From Kitasatospora sp. GAS204B (GTDB lineage: Bacteria; Actinomycetota; Actinomycetes; Streptomycetales; Streptomycetaceae), in NCBI RefSeq assembly GCF_029892155.1, contig NZ_JARZAG010000039.1, positions 1 to 60,296 of the forward strand: a DNA stretch of 60,296 nucleotides. The letters run 5' to 3'. Position numbers and translations under genes: made by a program. Shown here piece by piece: positions 1 to 7,772 of this stretch; position 1 is the stretch's first letter, and the number at the start of each line of letters is the position of its first letter. The notes beneath the pieces are model-generated. The model had not been told where the DNA came from and ran no database searches. It was given only the letters and a program-made list of their open reading frames with translations.

Positions 1-142
1 TCCGAGAACCGATCAACCCCCGACGACTTCAACTGACCCGGCCTTGGCATACCCCACCCAACGACCAGAACCCACCAAAGTCACCGGTATTGCCCCTAGG
101 GCTGGTCGCCGGCTGGTTGTGGGGTGGCGGTGCTGGGCTCCG

Positions 143-1081
143 TCAGTCCGGCCCGTCCGGCCCGGCCGGCCCGGTCGCCGCGTGCCGGATCGGCCAGTGA
201 CGGCGCAGTGCGTCCAGTGCGGCGGTGATCGCCGGGCGGCGGGAGGCCTGGCTGCGCCAGAGCGTGAAGACGCGGCGGGTCGGCTCCGGCAGCACCGGCC
301 GGGCGACCACACCGGGCGGCAGTTCACCGCGGCCGAGCCGGGGGACCAGGCCGACCCCGAGGCCCGCCGCGATCAGCGCGATCTGGGTCTCGAACTCACC
401 GACCTGGTAGAGCACATCGGGCTCCTCGCCGACCTCGCGCATGGTGTTCACCAGCCAGTCGTGGCAGATGTTCCCCGGCGGGACGCTGGTCCAGCGCTGC
501 CCGCGCAGCTCGGCCACCGGGACCACGGGGAGTGCCGCCAGCGGGTGCTCCGCGCGCAGCACCAGGTCGACCGGGTCCAGGCCCAGGCTCAGCCGGGACA
601 GGCCGTCGGGCACCGGCACCGGCACCGAGGCCCAGTCCTGCACCAGTCCCAGGTCCACCTCGCCGCGCGCCACCAGTTCGGTGGCCAGGTACGGGTCGGT
701 CTCCAGGACCCGGACCTCCAGCTCCGGGCAGGTCCGCCGCAGTTCGGCCAGCGCCCCGGGGAGCAGGCCGCGCGCCCCGGTGGCGAAGGCGGCCACCCGC
801 AACTGGCCGACCGCCTGGCCGCGCTGGTGCTCCAGCGTCACCTCGGCCTGCTCGACCAGCGCGAGCACCCGCTGCGCGGTGGCGGCCAACTCCCGTGCCG
901 CGTCGGTCAGCACCACGCCGCGGCCCTGCCGCTCCAGCAGCACCGTGCGGGTCTCCCGCTCCAGCTTGGAGATCTGCTGCGAGATCGCCGAGGAGGTGAA
1001 GCCGAGCGAGGCGGCGGCCTTGCCCACCGAGCCGTGCACCGCGACCGCGTGCAGCGCGCGCAGCCGTCCCAGATCAAGCAT
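143..1081 (-). CDS. LysR-family transcriptional regulator
   Basis: One-component DNA-binding regulator of about 312 residues, the usual LysR length. The N-terminal winged helix-turn-helix is clear (LGRLRALHAVAVHGSVGKAA, then SSAISQQISKLE, residues about 4-45). The remainder is a periplasmic-binding-like effector domain (residues about 90-295). It is divergent from an EamA exporter, the classic LysR-target arrangement. ATG 1081 was chosen because a good promoter on the same strand (TTCACC, 17 bp, CATAAT) ends only six bases before it, which predicts a leaderless mRNA. A GTG at 1099 is in frame but would lie upstream of the predicted start of transcription. Effector unknown. Family call is secure; the regulatory target is inferred from context. 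Confidence 0.93.
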   Translation of the reverse strand: MLDLGRLRALHAVAVHGSVGKAAASLGFTSSAISQQISKLERETRTVLLERQGRGVVLTDAARELAATAQRVLALVEQAEVTLEHQRGQAVGQLRVAAFATGARGLLPGALAELRRTCPELEVRVLETDPYLATELVARGEVDLGLVQDWASVPVPVPDGLSRLSLGLDPVDLVLRAEHPLAALPVVPVAELRGQRWTSVPPGNICHDWLVNTMREVGEEPDVLYQVGEFETQIALIAAGLGVGLVPRLGRGELPPGVVARPVLPEPTRRVFTLWRSQASRRPAITAALDALRRHWPIRHAATGPAGPDGPD

Positions 1082-1087
1082 GGTCCG

Positions 1088-1116
1088 ATTATGGGCCACT
1101 GGTTAGCAGCGGTGAA
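1088..1116 (-). promoter_or_regulatory. Predicted leaderless promoter of the LysR gene
   Basis: On the minus strand, -35 TTCACC (1116-1111), a 17-bp spacer and -10 CATAAT (1093-1088) lie six bases before ATG 1081. The spacing puts the transcription start at or next to the start codon. No Shine-Dalgarno sequence precedes that ATG, which fits a leaderless transcript. Confidence 0.55.
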
Positions 1117-1122
1117 CAGTGG
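1096..1122. promoter_or_regulatory. Dyad CCACTG-N15-CAGTGG, candidate LysR operator
   Basis: Perfect 6-bp inverted repeat with half-site centres two helical turns apart. It spans the spacer and -35 of the predicted LysR promoter, so occupation should give autorepression. A second dyad of identical total length (27 bp) starts two bases further on. Confidence 0.5.
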
Positions 1123-1123
1123 G

Positions 1124-1150
1124 GTTCAGCATTCTTCGCTGGTGCTGAAC
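1124..1150. promoter_or_regulatory. Dyad GTTCAGCA-N11-TGCTGAAC, candidate LysR operator
   Basis: Perfect 8-bp inverted repeat separated by 11 bp in the intergenic region between the LysR gene and the divergent EamA gene. The T-N11-A type geometry is typical of LysR-family recognition sites. Best candidate for the primary binding site controlling the exporter. Confidence 0.55.
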
Positions 1151-1214
1151 GGTGTGCTCGGGACATCCTCGGGACATGCCAGCCGAACCGCGTCCTGCGG
1201 GCACCACCGGTGCC

Positions 1215-2162
1215 ATGAGTCCTCGTCACATCGCCCTGGCCGTACTGGTCACCGCCGTCTGGGGTGTGAACTTCGTGCTGATCGACGTCGGCCTGAAGAA
1301 CTTCCCGCCGCTGCTCTTCTGCGCGCTGCGGTTCGCCGTGGTGGCCGTGCCAGCGGTCTTCTTCGTCGGGCCGCCCAAGGTGGCCTGGCGCTGGGTCCTC
1401 GCGGTCGGCTTCGTGCTCGGGGTGCTGAAGTTCGGCTCGCTCTTCCTCGGCATGCACGCCGGGATGCCGGCCGGGCTCTCCTCGCTGGTGCTGCAGGGCC
1501 AGGCCGTCTGCACCGCGCTCTTCGCGGCGGGGATGCTGCGCGAGCGTCCGGGCCCGCAGCGGATCGCCGGGCTGGCGCTGGCGACCGCGGGCATCGCGCT
1601 CGCCGCCCTGGACAACGGGTCCGGCGGGCCGGCCAAGGCCTTCGCACTGGTCATCGCGGCCGCCGTGTTCTGGGGGCTGTCCAACGTGCTGACCCGCAAG
1701 GCGGCGCCGCCGGACCTGCTGCGCTGGATGGTCTGGGTGAGCGCGGTGCCGCCGCTGCCGCTGCTCGTCCTGTCGCTGCTGGTCGAGGGCCCGCGTGCCG
1801 ATCTGCACGCGCTGGTCTCGATCACCCCGGTGGGGCTGGGCGCGGTCGGCTACGTGGGGCTGCTCTCCACCCTGTTCGGCTTCGGCGCCTGGGGTTTCCT
1901 GCTGCGCGAGTACGACGCGAGCGCGGTCGCCCCGTACTCGCTGCTGGTCCCGGTCTTCGGGATGACCTCGGCCTGGCTGCTGCTCGGCGAGGCGATCACC
2001 CCGCTGGCAGGTGGCGCGGCGCTGCTGGTGATCGCCGGGATCGGGCTCAGCGCGGTGCGGCCCGAGTACCTGGACCGGGTGCGCCGTCGTCTGCGCCCGA
2101 CCCGCGGGGCCGGGGCCGCTAGCGGACCGTCGACTGCCCGTGCGCCGCTTCCGCGGCCCTGA
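1215..2162 (+). CDS. EamA-family (DMT) transporter
   Basis: Inner-membrane drug/metabolite transporter of about 315 residues with ten predicted membrane helices arranged as two EamA repeats. Repeat 1 begins HIALAVLVTAVWGVNFVLID and repeat 2 KAFALVIAAAVFWGLSNVLT. The sequence resembles the YdeD/RhtA-type amino-acid or metabolite exporters, but substrate cannot be read from it. ATG 1215 gives an N-terminus directly before the first helix; ATG 1176 is in frame and would add 13 non-hydrophobic residues. No strong Shine-Dalgarno is visible for either. It is divergent from the LysR gene, probably its target, and its 3' end overlaps the convergent MarR gene by 44 bp. Confidence 0.9.
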   Translation: MSPRHIALAVLVTAVWGVNFVLIDVGLKNFPPLLFCALRFAVVAVPAVFFVGPPKVAWRWVLAVGFVLGVLKFGSLFLGMHAGMPAGLSSLVLQGQAVCTALFAAGMLRERPGPQRIAGLALATAGIALAALDNGSGGPAKAFALVIAAAVFWGLSNVLTRKAAPPDLLRWMVWVSAVPPLPLLVLSLLVEGPRADLHALVSITPVGLGAVGYVGLLSTLFGFGAWGFLLREYDASAVAPYSLLVPVFGMTSAWLLLGEAITPLAGGAALLVIAGIGLSAVRPEYLDRVRRRLRPTRGAGAASGPSTARAPLPRP

Positions 2163-2619
2163 GGACGCGCAGCATCACCGCGACGTCCGCCGGGTCGGTG
2201 CTGCGGAAGTACTCCTCGGCGACCTCCTGGCGGACCTGCGCGAACCGCTCCACCGCCGCCCGGCCGGCGGCGGTCAGCACCAGGCCGACCGAGCGCCGGT
2301 CCACCGGATCGGGCACCCGCTGCACCAGCGCGCCCTGCTCCAGCGCGTCCACCACGGTGGTGGCCGAGCGCGGGGCCACGTTCAGCCGGTCGGCCAGCTC
2401 GCTCAGCCGCATCGCCCGCCCGGGCGTCTCGCGCCGCTCGGCGTGCGCGAGCACCCGCAGCGCGCGGCCCTGGCCGGGCGTCAGACCGTAGGGCTCGAGG
2501 CGGTCCATGGTGCGGTGCCGGATCCGCTTCATCGCCCTGGTCAGCTCGTCGGCCAGCTCGGCCGCCCCGTCGGGCGCCCCGGCGCCGAGGGTGGAGGGTT
2601 CGGTGGGCGAGCTGGTCAT
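2119..2619 (-). CDS. MarR-family transcriptional regulator
   Basis: Winged-helix repressor of 166 residues. After a Ser/Thr/Ala-rich leader of about 22 residues come the dimerisation helix (ELADELTRAMKRIRHRTMDR), the recognition region (RLSELADRLNVAPRSATTVV) and the wing (RVPDPVDRRSVGLVLTAAGR) with its conserved Asp-x-Arg-Arg. These are all hallmark MarR features. It is convergent with the EamA gene and follows the PAP2 gene on the same strand after about 80 bp, so it may share that transcript. Ligand and target unknown. ATG 2619 was chosen as the only start that precedes the domain without adding low-complexity shadow sequence. Confidence 0.92.
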   Translation of the reverse strand: MTSSPTEPSTLGAGAPDGAAELADELTRAMKRIRHRTMDRLEPYGLTPGQGRALRVLAHAERRETPGRAMRLSELADRLNVAPRSATTVVDALEQGALVQRVPDPVDRRSVGLVLTAAGRAAVERFAQVRQEVAEEYFRSTDPADVAVMLRVLRAAEAAHGQSTVR

Positions 2620-2699
2620 GCGGGGGCTCCTCGGCGGGGGAAGTGGGCCCAGGGTAGCGTCCGGGGCGGGTAGCGAGCCAGCCACATGATGAGCCAGGC

Positions 2700-3566
2700 T
2701 CAGTATTGCCGGTCGGTCAACGGCAGCCACCTGGCCAGCGCCCAGAGCACCAGGGCGGACAGGCACCAGCCGGCCAGCACGTCCAGGAACCAGTGGTAGG
2801 TGCACCAGACCAGCCCGAGCCCGACCGCCAGCCCGAGCAGCGCCATCGCCGCGTACAGCGGGCGCCGTCCGGCCCGGGGCAGGGTGCGGCCGATCAGCAG
2901 GCCCCCGACCCCGTAGCCGACGCAGGCCGTGGTGGTGTGCCCGGACGGGTACCAGCCCCAGGAGCCCGGCGCGACGGGCTGGCCGAGCGGGCCGCCGCGC
3001 GCGAAGTACGCCTTCGCCGGTACCACCAGCAGCGGGATCAGCAGTGCCGCGAGCGGGGCCAGCAGCAGTGGCAGCCACCAGCGCCGAATCCCGGCCCGCC
3101 GGGCTCGCCAGGCGGCCAGCGCGCCGGCGCCGAGCAGCACCGGAATCGCCGGGACCGTGCTGCCGAGGTCCGAGAAGAGCTGGCCGAGCCAGTTGAGCAG
3201 GCCGCTGTGCAGGGCGTCGTGCGACTGCCCGACCCAGTGGCGCACCCAGCGGTCCAGGCCGAGCAGCGGCCCGCCGACCGCGACCTGCCAGGAGACCAGG
3301 GCCAGCACCAGGGCGAGCGGCAGCGGCGTCAGCGGGCTGTCGCGCAGGCTCGCCAGCGGGTGGGTCAGGACATGCAGGAGCCGCCCCGGAGCGGGGGGGA
3401 GAGCTCCGGGGCGGCCTGGGTGATCGCCGCTCCGCGCGCCCCGGGGGGTGTGGGCCGGACGGCCGGTCGATCGGTCCTGTGGCGGCGCCGTTGGGGGCGC
3501 CTGGTTGTCCTCGCGGATCGGCTGGCCGACCGCTGGTTGAGGCTCGCTGTCCATCTGCCATGACAT
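2700..3566 (-). CDS. PAP2-superfamily phosphatase, membrane bound
   Basis: Membrane phosphatidic-acid-phosphatase-like enzyme (lipid or undecaprenyl-pyrophosphate phosphatase type) of about 288 residues. A Pro-rich cytosolic leader of about 65 residues precedes six predicted helices. The three phosphatase motifs are readable: a KAYFARGGP variant of motif 1 (the usual KX6RP ends in Gly-Pro here), PSGHTTTA (motif 2, catalytic His) and YHWFLDVLAG (motif 3, His and Asp retained). Substrate not deducible. Start uncertain: ATG 3566 and ATG 3554 are both in frame and neither has a convincing ribosome-binding site. Confidence 0.85.
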   Translation of the reverse strand: MSWQMDSEPQPAVGQPIREDNQAPPTAPPQDRSTGRPAHTPRGARSGDHPGRPGALPPAPGRLLHVLTHPLASLRDSPLTPLPLALVLALVSWQVAVGGPLLGLDRWVRHWVGQSHDALHSGLLNWLGQLFSDLGSTVPAIPVLLGAGALAAWRARRAGIRRWWLPLLLAPLAALLIPLLVVPAKAYFARGGPLGQPVAPGSWGWYPSGHTTTACVGYGVGGLLIGRTLPRAGRRPLYAAMALLGLAVGLGLVWCTYHWFLDVLAGWCLSALVLWALARWLPLTDRQY

Positions 3567-3672
3567 TACGTCAAGCGGATTCCCGGCGGGCCGGGCCTGC
3601 CAGGGTTCGCACAGCATCTTCACCTGATGTGGTGCAACCTCCACGGCCGGTGAAGCGTCGCCGACCGAACCC

Positions 3673-3710
3673 ACGGTGCGCCCGGTCCAGGATCGGACCG
3701 GGCGCACCGT
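3673..3710. terminator. Strong hairpin downstream of gabT
   Basis: Perfect 16-bp stem (3673-3688 with 3695-3710) and a 6-base loop, about 90 bp past the gabT stop on the minus strand and ahead of the PAP2 gene. It separates the two minus-strand transcripts. No T-run, as is usual for streptomycete terminators. Confidence 0.7.
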
Positions 3711-3799
3711 GAGCGAGAGTTGACGCGTCGTCAGTCAGATGATCCGACGGATGCGCGCGGGGCTGAGCGTGGGGCTGAGCGGCCCCTTGGCGGTCGGCC

Positions 3800-5158
3800 T
3801 CAGACGCCGGCGGTCGCACCCTGCAGCGTGAAGGCGCCCTCGATGATGTCCAGGCCCTCGGTCAGCAGGTGCTCCGGGATCACCAGCGGCGGCAGGAAGC
3901 GCAGCACGTTGCCGTAGGTGCCGGCGGTCAGCACCACCAGGCCCTCGGCGTGGCAGGCCTTCGCCACCGCGGCGGTGACCTCCGGGTTCGGCTCCTTGGA
4001 GCCCGGCTTGACCAGCTCGATGGCGATCATGGCACCGCGCCCGCGGACCTCGCCGATCACGTCGAACTTCTCCTGCATCACCCGCAGGCGACCCAGCATC
4101 ACCTCGCCGATCCGCTGCGCCTTGGCGTTCAGGTCCAGCGTCTTCATGGTCTCGATCGAGCCCAGCGCGGCGGCGCAGGCCACCGGGTTGCCGCCGTAGG
4201 TGCCGCCCAGGCCGCCGGCGTGCGCGGCGTCCATGATCTCGGCGCGACCGGTCACGGCGGCCAGCGGCAGACCGCCTGCGATGCCCTTGGCGGTGGTGAT
4301 CAGGTCCGGGACGATGCCCTCGTCGTCACAGGCGAACCACTGGCCGGTGCGGCAGAAGCCGGTCTGGATCTCGTCCGCGACGAAGACGATGCCGTTGGCC
4401 TTCGCGTACTCGACGATGGCCGGCAGGAAGCCCTTGGCCGGCTCGATGAAGCCGCCCTCGCCCTGGATCGGCTCGATGATGATCGCCGCGACGTTCTCGG
4501 CGCCGATCTGCTTGTTGATCATGTCGATCGCCTGCGCGGCGGCCTCGGCGGCGCAGTTCTCCGCACCGGTCAGCCAGCGGTACGGGTAGGCGACCGGCAC
4601 CCGGTAGATCTCCGGCGCGAACGGGCCGAAGCCCTGCTTGTACGGCATGTTCTTCGCCGTCAGACCCATGGTCAGGTTGGTCCGGCCGTGGTAGCCGTGG
4701 TCGAAGACCACGACGGCGGTGCGCTTGGTGTACGCGCGGGCGATCTTGACCGCGTTCTCCACCGCCTCGGCACCCGAGTTGAACAGCGCGGTGCGCTTGT
4801 CGTGGTCGCCGGGGGTGAGCTCGTTCAGCTGCTCGGCGACGGCGACGTAGCCCTCGTACGGGGTCACCATGAAGCAGGTGTGGGTGAACGCGGCCAGCTG
4901 CTCGCTCGCCTTGGCGACCACGGCCTCGGCGCTGTTGCCTACGTTGACCACGGCGATGCCGGAGCCGAAGTCGATCAGGCTGTTGCCGTCCACGTCCTCC
5001 AGCACCCCACCGCCGGCGCGCGACACGTACACGGGCAGGGTGGTCCCGACGCCCGCCGCCACCGCGCCCAGCTTGCGGGCCTGCAGCTCCTGCGACTTCG
5101 GGCCGGGGATCGCGGTGACCAGGCGGCGCTCCTGCGGGAGCAGCGGTGCGGCGCTCAT
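3800..5158 (-). CDS. gabT: 4-aminobutyrate aminotransferase
   Basis: PLP-dependent class-III aminotransferase of 452 residues, normal length for GabT. It transfers the amino group of GABA to 2-oxoglutarate, giving succinate semialdehyde. Visible landmarks are LFNSGAEAVENAVKIAR (cofactor phosphate site), DHGYHGRT, EPIQGEGGF, the PLP-stacking Asp in FVADEIQTGFCRTG, and the Schiff-base Lys in LITTAKGIAGG near residue 290. ATG 5158 has GGAGAT seven bases upstream. It diverges from an ATPase gene; a PucR regulator and an aldehyde dehydrogenase lie within 5 kb, consistent with GABA degradation. Other omega-amino acids could be alternative substrates. Confidence 0.93.
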   Translation of the reverse strand: MSAAPLLPQERRLVTAIPGPKSQELQARKLGAVAAGVGTTLPVYVSRAGGGVLEDVDGNSLIDFGSGIAVVNVGNSAEAVVAKASEQLAAFTHTCFMVTPYEGYVAVAEQLNELTPGDHDKRTALFNSGAEAVENAVKIARAYTKRTAVVVFDHGYHGRTNLTMGLTAKNMPYKQGFGPFAPEIYRVPVAYPYRWLTGAENCAAEAAAQAIDMINKQIGAENVAAIIIEPIQGEGGFIEPAKGFLPAIVEYAKANGIVFVADEIQTGFCRTGQWFACDDEGIVPDLITTAKGIAGGLPLAAVTGRAEIMDAAHAGGLGGTYGGNPVACAAALGSIETMKTLDLNAKAQRIGEVMLGRLRVMQEKFDVIGEVRGRGAMIAIELVKPGSKEPNPEVTAAVAKACHAEGLVVLTAGTYGNVLRFLPPLVIPEHLLTEGLDIIEGAFTLQGATAGV

Positions 5159-5435
5159 AGGGTTATCTCCAGTCGGCTCGGCTTGTTCTGGTTCTTCATG
5201 GTTGCGCTGACGCGTCTTTCGGTCTTCGCAGGCTACGGCCGCCGCCCCGGCCCCGGCATGCGCCGGTCGGGCGCACTGCGCCGTCCGACTTGTCCTGCCC
5301 GGCCACCACCACCCACCCGGCGGACGACCACCGGCCCCGGCCGCCCCCTCCACTACATTGAGCGCGGGGTGTCGCCCGCCGGGCGGCATGGGTAACACTC
5401 AGCCGGGCAGGTCGGGGCAAGGGAGCGGGGCCGCA

Positions 5436-7559
5436 ATGGGACTGGACGGCGGACAGGGCGGGCGGACGGAGCTGGTGCCGGACCCTGCGGCGGCCGCCGG
5501 CCAGATGCCGGCCCAACTGCCACGCGCCACGGGAACGGACCCGGGGTTCGCGCTGGCCGACTGGGTCGCCCGGAGCAGGCCGGCGGCTGAGGTCGGGATC
5601 TATCGGCTGGGGTACCGGCCGGTCGACGGGGCGACGACCGAGGACGCGACGGTACCCGCCTGGCCGTTGCTGGTCCGCGCCCTGCTGAATCTGTTCGCGG
5701 CCGGACTGACCTACAAGTACGGCACTCTGCTGGTGCTCTATGCGGTGAAGCTGACCATCTGGCCGCCGAACCCGACGGATGCTCAGATCGTCTTCGCTGA
5801 ATATCTGACCCGCGGCGTCGTGGTGGCCTTCTCGATCGCGCTGTTCGGCCGGATGGGGCGCTGGAAGGAGGTGTACCGCCGCTACCTGACGCCCGCTGCG
5901 GTGAAGGACCACATCTCGCTGCTGCGTGCCCGTGCGATCACGACGGAGGACGGCGCACCGGTCGCACCGGCCACCGAGGGGACGACTGCCCTCGACCCCT
6001 GGGCCGAGCTGCGCCAGGCCGGCCTCGGTCAGGCGCTCGCCGTGGTGGAGGGGGACACCCGGGCCGGGCGGGTCGGTGATGTCGACTACGTGCGCATCCA
6101 CCGGGTCTGGCGGGAGGTGCTCGCCGAGCCGGCTCTGGTCGGGGCGTTCGGGGAGCAGGTGGCGGTGCGGGGGGCGGCGGCGTGTGCGCATCCGTCGGAG
6201 GCGCGGGATCTGCCGGGGCGGGTGGCGGAACACGATCTGCTGTTGGGACAGGTGCGGTTGGGGACGGCGCAGGAGGTGCCGAAGAATCCGGCGGCGCACC
6301 GGGGGGCCGGGTTCGCACTGGACCGGGAGGTGCTGGCGACCTCGCTGCTGGCGGTGGGGCCGGCGGGGACGGGCAAGACGGCGCGGCTGGCCCGGCCGGT
6401 GGCGGAGGCGCTCTGCCTGCAGGCGTTGGCGCGGTCGGCGTGCGTGGTGGTGGTGGGGGCGGCCGAGGCCGAGTTGGGGCCGGAGGCGGGGTACGACGTG
6501 GTGATCGCGCCGGGTGATCCGGCCTCGGCGTACGGGCTGGACCTGTACGGGGCGGCCGCCGACCAGGACGCGGCGGCGGCCCGGTTGGCGGACGCGCTGC
6601 TGCCGGACGAGCTGTCCTCGCGGGCGCAGGGCGCGCGGATGGCGCTGCAGCAGGTGGTCGGGCCGTTCCACGCGGGCTACGGGCGCTACCCGGGGGTGCG
6701 GGAGCTGCGGGCGCTGCTCGGCGGGGACGAGGGGAGCTGGGAGCGGCTGGTCGAGCAGTTGCGGGCCAAGGAGGTGCTGGCCCTGCACGAGCCGGACGTG
6801 CAGCAGCGGCGCGCCCGGCAGGGGCAGGCGGACGACCCGGGGGTGCTGCTGGCCGACCGGCTGGCGCTGCTGGACCGGCCCGCGTTCGCCGGTTGCTTCG
6901 AGCCGGCCGGGCCCGGTGCCAAGCCGGCCTTCGCGATGCGGGCGCTGGAGCATCCGCTGCGGGTGCGGGTGAAGCTGCCCGAGCGCGGGCACCCGGAGGC
7001 GGCCCGGATCCTGTCGCGGCTGGTGGCCGGCCAGTTCCTGCAGGCCGCGGTGGCCCGGGAGGACCGTTCGCTGTTCGCGGGGCTGGTGCTGGACGACGCC
7101 TCGGCGGCGCTGGACGCGGGGGCCGTGCAGGGGTTGCGCCGGCTGCCGGGGGCGAACGCGGGGGCGGTGCTGCTGCTGCGCAGTCTGGTGGACCTGCCGG
7201 AGGCGCTGCGGGTGCCGCTGTTCGGCGCGGTGGGGTGCCGGATGGCCTTCCCGGGGATCGCGCCCTGGGACGGCAAGCTGTTCTCCGAGGCCTGGGGCAC
7301 GGTGCTGGTGCGCGAGCGGGCGGTGACGCTGGCCCCGGACACCTCGGGTGGCATGCTGCGCAAGGCCGGGCGGCTGGCCCGCAAGGCGCTGTCGGGGACC
7401 ACGGCGCAGACCGAGAGCGTGACCACCCGGGAGGTGGAGCGGCAGCGCTGGTCGCCCTCCGAGCTGGCGCACGCGCTGCCGGCCGGGCACGCGGTGGTCT
7501 CGCTGACCTCGGTGAGCGGTGAGCAGGTGCCGCCGCTGCTGGTGGACCTGCGCAACTGA
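5436..7559 (+). CDS. Membrane-anchored P-loop ATPase, TraG/VirD4-like
   Basis: Protein of 707 residues, not functionally characterised as far as I can tell. The N-terminal ~65 residues are followed by two predicted transmembrane helices (about residues 70-105 and 115-135). A cytosolic ATPase part follows, with Walker A GPAGTGKTA near residue 308 and a Walker B-like FAGLVLDDAS near residue 550. The segment after Walker A (ACVVVVGAAEAELG, then DVVIAPGDP) has the layout of type IV coupling proteins (TraG/VirD4), which move DNA or protein through membranes. No relaxase or conjugation genes are nearby, so this is a chromosomal housekeeping-type homologue. ATG 5436 follows a GGGAGCGGGG ribosome-binding site. 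Family placement is inference. Confidence 0.75.
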   Translation: MGLDGGQGGRTELVPDPAAAAGQMPAQLPRATGTDPGFALADWVARSRPAAEVGIYRLGYRPVDGATTEDATVPAWPLLVRALLNLFAAGLTYKYGTLLVLYAVKLTIWPPNPTDAQIVFAEYLTRGVVVAFSIALFGRMGRWKEVYRRYLTPAAVKDHISLLRARAITTEDGAPVAPATEGTTALDPWAELRQAGLGQALAVVEGDTRAGRVGDVDYVRIHRVWREVLAEPALVGAFGEQVAVRGAAACAHPSEARDLPGRVAEHDLLLGQVRLGTAQEVPKNPAAHRGAGFALDREVLATSLLAVGPAGTGKTARLARPVAEALCLQALARSACVVVVGAAEAELGPEAGYDVVIAPGDPASAYGLDLYGAAADQDAAAARLADALLPDELSSRAQGARMALQQVVGPFHAGYGRYPGVRELRALLGGDEGSWERLVEQLRAKEVLALHEPDVQQRRARQGQADDPGVLLADRLALLDRPAFAGCFEPAGPGAKPAFAMRALEHPLRVRVKLPERGHPEAARILSRLVAGQFLQAAVAREDRSLFAGLVLDDASAALDAGAVQGLRRLPGANAGAVLLLRSLVDLPEALRVPLFGAVGCRMAFPGIAPWDGKLFSEAWGTVLVRERAVTLAPDTSGGMLRKAGRLARKALSGTTAQTESVTTREVERQRWSPSELAHALPAGHAVVSLTSVSGEQVPPLLVDLRN

Positions 7560-7772
7560 TTCGCGCAACTGCTCGCCGCAATTGAGCGGCGCGGCTGATC
7601 GGCGCGGAGCGCGCGGCGATCTGACGGACCGTCGGTGTTCGATCGGCATTCGGTTAGCTACGCTGCGGTGGATTTGGTGCCACGGCTTGTCCGCAGCGTC
7701 CATAATGAGAGTCGAACCGCACTCCGCCGCCCGGCCGCAACGAGGCCGTCGGGTCGTCCCACCGAAGGTGCC

